From assembly GCA_018263435.1 (NCBI GenBank), contig JAANXD010000043.1:1-44666 (forward strand): a DNA stretch of 44,666 nucleotides. The letters run 5' to 3'. This DNA is from Candidatus Scalindua arabica (GTDB lineage Bacteria > Planctomycetota > Brocadiia > Brocadiales > Scalinduaceae). The notes below the pieces were generated by a model. It had not been told where the DNA came from. It searched no databases and worked only from the letters and a program-made list of their open reading frames with translations. The position numbers and the translations under genes were made by a program. The stretch's first letter is position 1; the number at the start of each line of letters is the position of its first letter. This document shows positions 35,429 through 44,149 of this stretch, piece after piece.

Positions 35429-36796
35429 TTATTTTCGTTTTTTAGTAAGAAGTCTTCGCGGTACTCGTTCCAGTCTGCGAACATCCTGGGTTGTCTCCGG
35501 TCGTTTTACATATTCAGACTTACCATTATTGAGCAATACGATACCCGGCCTAGGAAAAATAAACTGCATCGACTGGGAGAAATTGTAGGCGCCTGTATTT
35601 TTTACCACCAACATATTCCCCTTTTGCAGAGGTGGCAAACGCATACTCTGTCGTAATACATCTATCTGCATACAAAGAGGTCCACATATGGTCGCTTCTT
35701 CTACCGATACACCGGCGCTGTGTACAGGAGATATATCATGTTTAAAATAAAATGCTGTGGGCAAGAGATTTACACCAGCATCAACTATAACAACTTTAGA
35801 GCCAGTTGCTGAGCGTTTTGTTGACACTACTGTAGTGAACAAAAACATACACTCGTCTACAATAGATCTCCCCGGCTCTAGAATAAGTCGAGGATTGCCT
35901 ACGAATTTATCTAAGCTTTTTATAAGTGGATTACACACGGCATCTGCATATTGTTCATAGCTGGGACAAGTGGTGATTCCAGGCATAAGGTGTTTATGGA
36001 GTGTATTAGGAGATGCATATCCACCTCCCAGGTCAATAAACTCAATTTCTATATCAAACTCATTCTCTAGACTTACTCCCAACGTGACTAGATTATTAAT
36101 TAAATTAGCGTAAATGTTAGGATCCGCAAGATAAGTACCTGCATGACAGTGAAGCCCAGTGACTTTCAACCACCCTGTATCTGTAGCCTTTCGACATGCA
36201 TCAACTACCTGTCCACACTCATAGTTAAAGCCAAATTTGTCCCATGTGGGACAGTTTAGCTGCATATTAACTCGAAGGCCAATTTCGACAACCTTATTGG
36301 AACGGCGTGCCACTTCTTCTAGTTGATAAAGCTCATTGAAGGAATCTACATTAATAATGGAACCGTTATTGACAGCTCTTGACAGGTCTGGTAAAGGTTT
36401 GTAAGGACCATTAAAGATAATCCTGTCTCCTGGTATTCCTAAATCTTCTGCAATATCATATTCAAAGCCGGAAACTACCTCTGCCCATGCCCCCTCCTGT
36501 GCTAGAATGGCACACACTGCAGAAAGATAATTGGTTTTGTAAGAATATGCAATCATTGTGTTAGGATAACGCGAAATAAACGCATCTCGAAATTCTCTAA
36601 ATCTATCCCTTAATATCTTTTCTGATATAACATAAAGAGGTGAACCGTATTCTTCTAAAAGATTTTCTACCGAAAAACCATCTATCTCGTTAAAAGGCAT
36701 TGAATCAAGAACCATACCTGCATGCTTTCCAAGGGAAAATGGCGAATGAAGTGTTACCATTGGCTTTTCGTAAATGTACTTGGTTTTTTTAGCCAT
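35429..36796 (-). CDS. PLP-dependent decarboxylase of the DAP/ornithine decarboxylase fold
   Basis: This 455-aa type-III PLP enzyme carries the PLP lysine K87 in MIAYSYKTNY. HCHAGTY (216-222), GGGYASP (257-263), EPGR (307-310) and the active-site CGPLC (371-375) follow in the usual LysA order. N-terminal residues GSPLYVISEKILRDRF match the family. It decarboxylates a basic or D-amino acid. DAP is possible, but the operon context (ATP-grasp, PqqD) suggests a secondary-metabolite substrate. Its start overlaps the preceding ATP-grasp gene by 8 bp. Confidence 0.88.
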   Translation of the reverse strand: MAKKTKYIYEKPMVTLHSPFSLGKHAGMVLDSMPFNEIDGFSVENLLEEYGSPLYVISEKILRDRFREFRDAFISRYPNTMIAYSYKTNYLSAVCAILAQEGAWAEVVSGFEYDIAEDLGIPGDRIIFNGPYKPLPDLSRAVNNGSIINVDSFNELYQLEEVARRSNKVVEIGLRVNMQLNCPTWDKFGFNYECGQVVDACRKATDTGWLKVTGLHCHAGTYLADPNIYANLINNLVTLGVSLENEFDIEIEFIDLGGGYASPNTLHKHLMPGITTCPSYEQYADAVCNPLIKSLDKFVGNPRLILEPGRSIVDECMFLFTTVVSTKRSATGSKVVIVDAGVNLLPTAFYFKHDISPVHSAGVSVEEATICGPLCMQIDVLRQSMRLPPLQKGNMLVVKNTGAYNFSQSMQFIFPRPGIVLLNNGKSEYVKRPETTQDVRRLERVPRRLLTKKRK

Positions 36797-37835
36797 TGTG
36801 AATCAATCTCCTAGATGAAGTTAGGGAAAAAAATGTATGTATATCACAAGCTATGTCTTTCGTATTCCTAATGTACATATGACCTGTTTTATATTTCATG
36901 CTAGCCATAGGAGCTTTACCCATAGCCAATTTTATGGCTTTTAAAGGTAGATTTTGTCCAATCTTAGCAGCAAGATAAATCCAAGAAGGAAAACAAGGTT
37001 GTAACCTTATAAGGTTATAAGAGTAACTGATTACATCTTTTTTAAATGTTAACTCTATTGGTCCTGTCCACTTAAAATGTTTAACTAATTTTTTGGTAAA
37101 GTCTATAAGTTCTTTGGCCACGACAGATACTACAATCCAAGGCGCACCTTGATCTGTTAAAACCAGCTTCTTAATGACAACCATACCATATAATTTACTG
37201 TTTTCATCTGCCAGTGTAGTGAGTGAATATTCCTCTCCATTTATATACTCCTGTATGCATATCGGATCATTACTAAATTGAAAATAAGAACTAACAAAAA
37301 CCTCTGCCTCATTAATGTCATGAGCCTTATAGTTCTCTGCTACACTTTTAATGATTAGCGGAAAGCGTAGAAAAGAAACCTTTTTCGCCAAATTCCGTTT
37401 ATCAGAAATGAATATATAAGGTGGAATTTTGACACGATTATAAGATACAAAAGAAAAAACCTTCGGATCAAGAATATTTATAACTTCATCCATCTGAGGA
37501 GTAATGATTTTTATTTTTCTACGCTTAAACCTCTTTTTCAATGCCGCAAAGGCAGGCACCTCCTCGGGTATGGCAGGGATGACTACTTCTAAACCGCTTT
37601 TTTCTTTAATCCTAATAATTTCCTCAAAAAGGCTATCCTTATTCTGTAACGGGTTGTCAATCAGATGGACTTCATCGAATATATCCTTAGTGTAACATCC
37701 AGGGGATAATGGGTCGTAACTAATACCAAGAACCTTGATATTTTTGTTTAATTTCAGGCATTTAGCTATACCTAATCCTGACATCGGATTGTCAGAAATA
37801 TCAAGACCTGTTATTCCGACACATAAGTTCTTCAT
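36789..37835 (-). CDS. ATP-grasp protein with degenerate metal site, paralogue 2
   Basis: This 348-aa protein shows the ATP-grasp layout of carbamoyl-phosphate-synthase-like ligases. An N-terminal Rossmann-like part (GITGLDISDNPMSGLGIAKCL) precedes the ATP-binding stretch FPLIIKSVAENYKA, CIQEYINGEEYSLTTLADE and the WTGPIELTFKKD segment. Where the paralogue has EINSRFP, this one reads IRLQPCFP (276-283), so the Mg-binding Glu and Asn are replaced by Arg and Gln. It aligns with the upstream gene over its whole length and starts one base inside that gene's stop (TAATG). It may be a regulatory partner. Confidence 0.85.
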   Translation of the reverse strand: MKNLCVGITGLDISDNPMSGLGIAKCLKLNKNIKVLGISYDPLSPGCYTKDIFDEVHLIDNPLQNKDSLFEEIIRIKEKSGLEVVIPAIPEEVPAFAALKKRFKRRKIKIITPQMDEVINILDPKVFSFVSYNRVKIPPYIFISDKRNLAKKVSFLRFPLIIKSVAENYKAHDINEAEVFVSSYFQFSNDPICIQEYINGEEYSLTTLADENSKLYGMVVIKKLVLTDQGAPWIVVSVVAKELIDFTKKLVKHFKWTGPIELTFKKDVISYSYNLIRLQPCFPSWIYLAAKIGQNLPLKAIKLAMGKAPMASMKYKTGHMYIRNTKDIACDIHTFFSLTSSRRLIHNG

Positions 37836-38901
37836 TAGTTACCTCTTTTTATACTATGGTACATTAAACTTCCTCTTGTAGCAAGATTACCCAGGGTTTC
37901 AAAACTGCAAATGTGTTCTTCAACCGTACGCACAAAAATGGTTCCAAGTTTACATTCCCGAAATGGTGTTACTTTTTTCCCCAACAACAATTTAACTGCT
38001 GCAAGTGGTAAATTCTGACCTGCTGCTACTGTCAGATATACCCATGCAGGAAAACGGGAGTTAATCTCCAAAAGGTACATTTTACCAGATGAGGACTCTT
38101 TAATTAATTCCAATTCTAAAGGGCCAACCCATCCCAAGGCCTTTATAATTCTATCTGTTAATGATAATATACTCTTGTCTCCTATAGTTATACCTGCGCA
38201 ACCCTTACCTTTTTCTGTAAGAGCAATTTTTTTCATTGCAACTTTGCCAATAATATTAGATTTTTCATCTGCCAGTACTGCTACGTTGTATTCTTCTCCT
38301 GGTATAAACTTCTGCAATAAGAGAGGGAGACCCCACTCTCTGGACAGTCTATCAAAATAAACTTTTGCTGTTTCCAGCGAATTTATCCTACGAGCATCTG
38401 TAAAGGACCCTTTCAGAACAGAAGGGTATCCAATGGTCTTGTCATGTTGTATGTCCTTAAATTCGTATATTATCCTAGACTGAGGTGTGTCAAAGTTATG
38501 TTCTTTGCAAAAGTTTGCAAGCATTTGTTTCGAACTGATATGAACCTTCGCCCTGTCGGGTATCAACATTTTAATTCCCATATTCCTCAATCTGGATTTT
38601 AGAGACGAATACAACATTACCTCAGCATCTAGGGAAGGAATGATTATGTGCAATTTGGCGAGTTTATTTATTTCTATCAACCGACTTAGTAATGGCGCTT
38701 CACCTTCTGATGGGTATGGTACTATATAGACCTCGTCTAGTATGGAATTATCATAGGCGCCAGTAGATAGAATGTCGTACGTCAACCCAATAATCCTGAT
38801 CCGATACCGGGTATATTGGACTCTTGAATTGCTCTACTTATACTCAGGCCTGGTCCTGGATTGTTATTTGCGTTAAGTCCTGTAATAGCGATGTTAATCA
38901 T
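37835..38901 (-). CDS. ATP-grasp ligase, paralogue 1, with apparent N-terminal frameshift
   Basis: This is an amide-forming ATP-grasp enzyme of the carbamoyl-phosphate-synthase-like type. ATP-binding and metal motifs are intact: YPSVLKGSFTDA, LLQKFIPGEEYNVAVLADE, LELELIKE and YLLEINSRFPAWVY (metal-binding E and N). The open frame runs 37835-38785. The true start is probably ATG 38901, overlapping the PqqD gene's stop by 8 bp and encoding MINIAITGLNANNNPGPG, which matches the paralogue's N-terminus. The frame breaks near 38805-38812 (one base missing), then resumes as IIGLTYDILSTGAYDN. This is either a sequencing error or a real mutation. It likely joins two amino-acid-like units. Confidence 0.8.
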
Positions 38902-39277
38902 CTTCATTCGGTACAATTAGGCCCATTTCCATCAAATTGTCATAGAAGTTACGAAAGTCACTGAGGAATTTTGATGAGCCAGTACCATATCTTCTTGCCA
39001 CTGCTTTGACTATTACAGTAATTGGCTTATTTTCTCTCATCATCGAATATATATATAATCCCGTTGAATTAAGAAAATAAATATGGCCAAGATTTGAATC
39101 AAATATAAAACCCTGATCGTTATCAGAGGGTTCGAGAACTATATGGTCTGGAACTCTATATTTGATTAAAGAGTCTACTTCGCTAATATGTGCTTCACAA
39201 AACGTAAATCCTTCAATAGCTAGGTTGCGACAGTTCCGTTTCCCCTTTTTTACAAAAGAGCATCTTTTCTTTCCCAT
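38894..39277 (-). CDS. Zinc-finger plus PqqD-like peptide-binding protein
   Basis: This 127-aa protein has two parts. The N-terminus carries a short Cys/His motif C6-x9-C16-x10-C27-x2-H30 (KKGKRNCRNLAIEGFTFCEAH), a likely zinc knuckle. Residues about 40-124 are PqqD-like: YRVPDHIVLEPSDNDQGFIFD ... LNSTGLYIYSMMRENKPITVIVKAV ... FYDNLMEMGLI. PqqD domains bind a precursor peptide and present it to a modifying enzyme. The gene is 28 bp after the TPR gene, overlaps the first ATP-grasp gene, and so begins the biosynthetic part of the operon. No short precursor-peptide gene is apparent. Confidence 0.82.
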   Translation of the reverse strand: MGKKRCSFVKKGKRNCRNLAIEGFTFCEAHISEVDSLIKYRVPDHIVLEPSDNDQGFIFDSNLGHIYFLNSTGLYIYSMMRENKPITVIVKAVARRYGTGSSKFLSDFRNFYDNLMEMGLIVPNEDD

Positions 39278-39305
39278 TAAATCCTACTCAATTTCAAATT
39301 TATAG

Positions 39306-42300
39306 CTACTTAATCCCTGATATCCCTTCAAGTGAGCTGGCATGGTAAGGATTAATTTCAAGTGCCTTAACAAAAGACTTCTTGGCCTCGGAATAATTCT
39401 CATTTCTTAGGTAGCTCCACCCCAGACCATTGTGAGCATCTACCCAATCACTGTGTGCTTTGCTAACTTTATCGAACGCATCTATGGCCATGTCATAATT
39501 GCCCATGTTATACCAGCACCACCCAACAGTCAATCTAACAGCGCTGGCTGTAGGGTCTTTAGAAAGTACCTTTTCGAATTCCTTTATTGCAGCATCAAAC
39601 TTCTTTTGGGCGTAATTCAGATAGCCCATACCCTTTACAGCGTCTGTATCATCTGGCATATTAGATAATGCTGTTTGGAAGGCTTCTCCTGCTTCGGGGT
39701 ACCTGAGTTGATTATAGTAAGTCCATCCCAGTGTGTTGTATAGCTCCCACATACTCTCTTCCTCAACCATTTCTTTCAGTTCATCGTCAAAAATATAAGC
39801 AGGATAGATACCTATCGCTGTGCGGAAGGTTTCGACAGCCTTATCCTTGATGCCGTTCTTTAAGTAACTCCAGGCCAACCCATCATAGGGACCAACAAGG
39901 TATGGGTTAATCGTTATCGCAGCCTGAAATTCTTTAATCGCGGTTTCATAATCTCCAATCTCATTATAGCACCATGCCAGGGTGTTTTGGGCATCATATT
40001 GGCCCTTCAGGAGACCAAGAGATTTCCTTAATGCTTCAATAGATTTTTCATATTCCCTGTTGTTGTAATATACGAATCCTAAACCACGCAAGGCGTCAAC
40101 ATTATCTGGGTCATCTGAAATGGTTGTTTGAAACTGTTCCATTGACCCTTCGTAATTACCCTTCCAGTAATTACACCAACCTATGCCACTTCGTGCCCGC
40201 CATTTTTCTTTATCCGGGAATTTTCCCGTGGTGTCGGCTATTGTCTCTTCAAACACTTTGATAGCTTCATCATATTTTCCCTGATAGAAATGTGCCCATC
40301 CAAGGTTAAAACTGCCAAACCTTGCCGCTTTTATGGCTGCGAGTCCGTTGTTGGCGTCAGCGTAATATGGGTATTTTTTCAGGCACATCAGAAAACTGGC
40401 TTTGGCTTCTTCTAAATCTTCCTTGAAAAAGTAACACCATCCCAAGCCATCCCAGGGATCGCACCATGTAGGATTCTCTTCAGCCACTTTTTTAAATTCT
40501 GCTATTGCCTTATCGTATTCCTTAATACTTAAGAAACTCCAGGCTAATGTACCTCTTGCATTACTGACTACGAGGAATTCTCCGGCTGTCCCAGGGAAAC
40601 TTGTATACTCCTGAATCGGTAGGGATTCTTCTTTTATGGAAAGGCTCTTATTGAGGGATTTGATAGAATTATCATAGTCCTTTAACTGATAATATGCATA
40701 CCCTAGACCTTGCAACGCCTCTGCATCCTCTGGTTTCTTTTTTGCAGAAGTGGCAAAAACATCTTTTGCCTTTTCATATTGCTTGGTATTGTATAATCTC
40801 CAGCCTAAATATTTAAGAAGAGCATACCATCCATCCTCGGCAGTTAGCGCTGCTTCGAATTCATCATCAATGGATGGGTAAATGCTTACAGCGGTATTAT
40901 AGTTCTTTAATGATTTTACTTTATCTCCGGTTTTGTAATACACATGGGCGATTCCGTTATATGGATCTGCAAGGTAGGGATTGATCCTCATAGCGCCTTT
41001 AAAGCCCTTTATTGCCTTTTCGTAGTTATCTAGCCGATAGTTAGCCCAGGCCATCATTGAAACAACATCTGCTTGTCCGGGAAAGATTTTAAGACTCTTC
41101 TCTAAGGTTGTAATGGCCTTTTCGTATTCATCCTTCCTGAATTGAACGTAGCCCAAACCCTTTAGAGCATCGGAATTCTTAGGAAGGAGCTTGAGTGTTT
41201 TTTTGAATATTTTTTCCGCCTTACTATAGTCTTCCTTCCAGTAGTAACTCCACCCCAGACCACCATACAAAGACCACTTTTGATCCTTTGGAAAACGGTT
41301 ACTTTTATCATCAATTACCTTCCTAAATTGCTTTATGGCCTCATCATAATTTCCCGCATTGTAATAACTCCATGCTATGTTGGACATTTGGTATCTCCAT
41401 GCATTTACTCTTCTCAATCCATCATTAGCAGAGACATGCTTGGGAAGCAGCTTTAGCGCCTCTCTAAACGATTTGTCTGCCTCTAAATACTCTTTTTTCC
41501 AGTAATAACACCACCCCATTCCATCATGTGCGTTTGCCCAGTCAGGGTGTTTTTCTGCTATCGGTTTTAGCCCGTCAATGGCAGTGTCATATTCCATCAG
41601 GTAGAGATGGCTCAGCCCTTTCATCATCTTGGCATCATCGGCATCTGGATGCTTGGAAATGAATTCCTGCAAATCTTTAATAGCGTCTTTATATCTCCGC
41701 GTCCTTAAGTATGTAGAGGCAACACCCTTTACGGCCTCTTCATTACCCGGATCTTTAACCAATGCCTTTTTAAAGTTGGTTTCTGCCTCTACATACTTAA
41801 GCTGATTGTAATATCCCCATCCCATAGCAGTATAAAGATCCCACCACTTTTCCTTTTTTAGTACGTCCAGGATCCTTGTTTCCATTCGTGGTGACAAATA
41901 CAGGTAATCCTTAAGTTTTCTCCGGGCTTCTTCTTTTTTCTCACTGCTATAGTAACTCCATGCCATACCATAGTGTGCGCTAGTAAAGGCGGGATAAATA
42001 TCAATTACCTTCTGGTATTCCTTTACCGCCTTATCATATTTGCCAAGTTCATGAAGATTTTCACCTATAGTGCTTAAAATATCTGATTGCAGGGGAAGGA
42101 GTTTCAAGGAGCCACGTAAGGCTTCTATTGCCTTCTCGTACTTTTTGCCTTTGTAGCGGCTATATCCCAGTCCCTTAAGGGCGTCAGCGTTTTCGGGTAA
42201 GTGTTTTAAGGACTTATTGAATGCATTCTCCGCCTCACTATATTCCCCGTTCCAGTAATAACTCCACCCCAAACCACTATGCAAAGACCATTTTTCGCTT

Positions 42301-43973
42301 TTTGGAAAACGGTTACTTTTATCATCAATTACCTTCCTAAATTGCTTTATGGCCTCATCATAATTTCCCGCATTGTAATAACTCCAGGCCGTATTAGAGT
42401 TTTGGTATCTCCATGCATTTACCCTTCTCAGCCCATCGTTAGCAGAGACATGCTTTGGAAGCAATTTTAATACTTCTCTAAAAGACTTGTCTGCTACTAA
42501 ATAGTCTTTCTTCCAGAAATAACACCACCCCATTCCGTCATGGGCATTTGCCCAGTCAGAGTGCTTCGTCACAACCTGCTCTAGCTGAGATATAGCATCA
42601 TCATACTGTAAGTTGTAGAGGTAACTAAGCCCCAGCATGAGTCTTGCTTCATCCTCCTCTTGGTTGTCCTCGAGAAAGGCTCGCAGGTCTTCTATGGCCT
42701 GACTGTACATCGCCATCTTAACTTTCACATAGGCCTGACCCCTTCTTGCATCAGTGTCTTTAGGGCGCTTTCCCAGCGCTTTGGTAAAGAAATAATCTGC
42801 ATCTGTATATTGAAACTGATCGTAATACCCCCATCCCATAGTGGCATAAAGATCCCACCATTCTTCACGTTCAATCATCTCAATGAGTTTAGTATCCACA
42901 AGCTGAGGATACAACCTCAGGGCCTCTCTATATTCACTTTTGGCGTCTTTTTTATTACCAGTCTTGTAGTAACACCAGGCAAGCCCGCTGTGCAAATATG
43001 AGTCTAACGGGTTTTCCTTGATGGCCTGTTTAAAATGCTTTACTGCTTCATCATATTTATTCTCCTTATAGTGTTTCCATGCATCATCCTGTGCCTTGGC
43101 AAGAACTATCCTTTTAACAGTAGTGGCACCTATGTCTGCACTATACAGGTATGGATTGAGCTTTTTTGCCTTATCAAAGGAGTGACGAGCCTCTTCATAT
43201 TTCTCTAACTTCGTATAGTTCCACCCTAAGTCAACATATGGGTCAGCCCAATTATCGAAACTGGCAGTCAAGCTATGCAGTGTTTTTATCGATTCTTCAA
43301 ACCCACCAAGTTCGTAATAGCTTTTAGCTAGTAAAAGCCTAACACGAGTTAATTCTGGCTTCCTCTTTGCCACTTTCTTGAGAAAGTGGATAGCCTTGTT
43401 ATATTCTCCAAGTTGAAAATAACAGAATCCCATTCCCTTCATACCATCAGCATCCGCGGGGAATTCCATGTAATAACGTTGAAATGACTTTAGTGAGTTT
43501 TCATAATCAGCAATTTTGTAGTAACTCCATCCAAGACCAGCGTAGGCAGAGTATTTAGAGGAATCCAGATAGAGAAGGGTTTTGAATTCCCTGATTGCGT
43601 CATAAATCCACCCTTTCATGACGTAACACCATGCCATACCCTCGTGGGCATCAAGGCTGCGGCTGTCCAAGCAGTAAAGGGCATTGAATGCCTCTAGCGC
43701 CTTATCTGTTTTACCCTCTTTAAAATAACTCCACCCTAACATACCCATAGTGGATGTTGCGTCAGGTCTTAGGGCTATTGATTTTTCTAAGGTCTTTGTA
43801 GAATTTTCATAATCTTTTGCCAGAAATTGGGCAGTACCTATCCGTTCTTTGTTCCTGGCACTCATATAATTACAACCACTGGAGAAGATCAATAATATAG
43901 TTAGGAAAATTAATCCACAGTTTCTTGGAACAATACGATATGCTCGCGTCAAAACAGTAAATATGGCATTCAT
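39306..43973 (-). CDS. Giant TPR-repeat lipoprotein, 1555 residues
   Basis: The N-terminus has a hydrophobic export segment (LIFLTILLIFSSGC) with a probable lipidated Cys at 34. The rest is almost solid tetratricopeptide repeats (AHEGMAWCY, GLGWSYYK ... YDEAIKHF-type helices), a surface for protein-protein contact. Repeats are grouped into modules of about 338 residues, and two copies share an identical 86-bp DNA stretch (41287-41372 and 42301-42386, 1014 bp apart). Probably periplasmic, outer-membrane-attached. The PqqD gene starts 28 bp after its stop, so it likely heads the operon. Copy A/B repeat element lies upstream. Confidence 0.9.
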   Translation of the reverse strand: MNAIFTVLTRAYRIVPRNCGLIFLTILLIFSSGCNYMSARNKERIGTAQFLAKDYENSTKTLEKSIALRPDATSTMGMLGWSYFKEGKTDKALEAFNALYCLDSRSLDAHEGMAWCYVMKGWIYDAIREFKTLLYLDSSKYSAYAGLGWSYYKIADYENSLKSFQRYYMEFPADADGMKGMGFCYFQLGEYNKAIHFLKKVAKRKPELTRVRLLLAKSYYELGGFEESIKTLHSLTASFDNWADPYVDLGWNYTKLEKYEEARHSFDKAKKLNPYLYSADIGATTVKRIVLAKAQDDAWKHYKENKYDEAVKHFKQAIKENPLDSYLHSGLAWCYYKTGNKKDAKSEYREALRLYPQLVDTKLIEMIEREEWWDLYATMGWGYYDQFQYTDADYFFTKALGKRPKDTDARRGQAYVKVKMAMYSQAIEDLRAFLEDNQEEDEARLMLGLSYLYNLQYDDAISQLEQVVTKHSDWANAHDGMGWCYFWKKDYLVADKSFREVLKLLPKHVSANDGLRRVNAWRYQNSNTAWSYYNAGNYDEAIKQFRKVIDDKSNRFPKSEKWSLHSGLGWSYYWNGEYSEAENAFNKSLKHLPENADALKGLGYSRYKGKKYEKAIEALRGSLKLLPLQSDILSTIGENLHELGKYDKAVKEYQKVIDIYPAFTSAHYGMAWSYYSSEKKEEARRKLKDYLYLSPRMETRILDVLKKEKWWDLYTAMGWGYYNQLKYVEAETNFKKALVKDPGNEEAVKGVASTYLRTRRYKDAIKDLQEFISKHPDADDAKMMKGLSHLYLMEYDTAIDGLKPIAEKHPDWANAHDGMGWCYYWKKEYLEADKSFREALKLLPKHVSANDGLRRVNAWRYQMSNIAWSYYNAGNYDEAIKQFRKVIDDKSNRFPKDQKWSLYGGLGWSYYWKEDYSKAEKIFKKTLKLLPKNSDALKGLGYVQFRKDEYEKAITTLEKSLKIFPGQADVVSMMAWANYRLDNYEKAIKGFKGAMRINPYLADPYNGIAHVYYKTGDKVKSLKNYNTAVSIYPSIDDEFEAALTAEDGWYALLKYLGWRLYNTKQYEKAKDVFATSAKKKPEDAEALQGLGYAYYQLKDYDNSIKSLNKSLSIKEESLPIQEYTSFPGTAGEFLVVSNARGTLAWSFLSIKEYDKAIAEFKKVAEENPTWCDPWDGLGWCYFFKEDLEEAKASFLMCLKKYPYYADANNGLAAIKAARFGSFNLGWAHFYQGKYDEAIKVFEETIADTTGKFPDKEKWRARSGIGWCNYWKGNYEGSMEQFQTTISDDPDNVDALRGLGFVYYNNREYEKSIEALRKSLGLLKGQYDAQNTLAWCYNEIGDYETAIKEFQAAITINPYLVGPYDGLAWSYLKNGIKDKAVETFRTAIGIYPAYIFDDELKEMVEEESMWELYNTLGWTYYNQLRYPEAGEAFQTALSNMPDDTDAVKGMGYLNYAQKKFDAAIKEFEKVLSKDPTASAVRLTVGWCWYNMGNYDMAIDAFDKVSKAHSDWVDAHNGLGWSYLRNENYSEAKKSFVKALEINPYHASSLEGISGIK
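41287..42386. repeat. Identical 86-bp segments in the TPR gene, 1014 bp apart
   Basis: Positions 41287-41372 and 42301-42386 are identical, with further similarity on both sides. The spacing is 338 codons, so the module copied is in frame. This indicates a recent duplication or gene conversion. Confidence 0.9.
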
Positions 43974-44019
43974 AACTTCTCTCCTTTGCTTATTTTATTG
44001 TTCTAAATAATGGTCTAAT

Positions 44020-44122
44020 ATTAATCTGGCAATTAAATTTGTGAAATTGTCATATATTTATCAGGTTGATATATATGATTTTATGGCATGGTAGATGTCA
44101 TCTAAACAATTGCCGGGTTAAT
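44020..44122. repeat. 103-bp element with inverted ends, copy B
   Basis: ATTAATCTGGCAATT at the left and AATTGCCGGGTTAAT at the right match copy A (6645-6747) in length and position, without gaps. It sits about 47 bp upstream of the TPR gene start. The right halves (TCTAAACAATTGCCGGGTT) are identical, and the middle is about two-thirds identical. Confidence 0.75.
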
Positions 44123-44149
44123 ATGTAAAATATCTGTGATATGGTAATC

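Noticed and set aside
41287-42386. CRISPR-like repetition
   Set aside because: The repeats are in-frame TPR coding segments 1014 bp apart, not short regularly spaced repeats.
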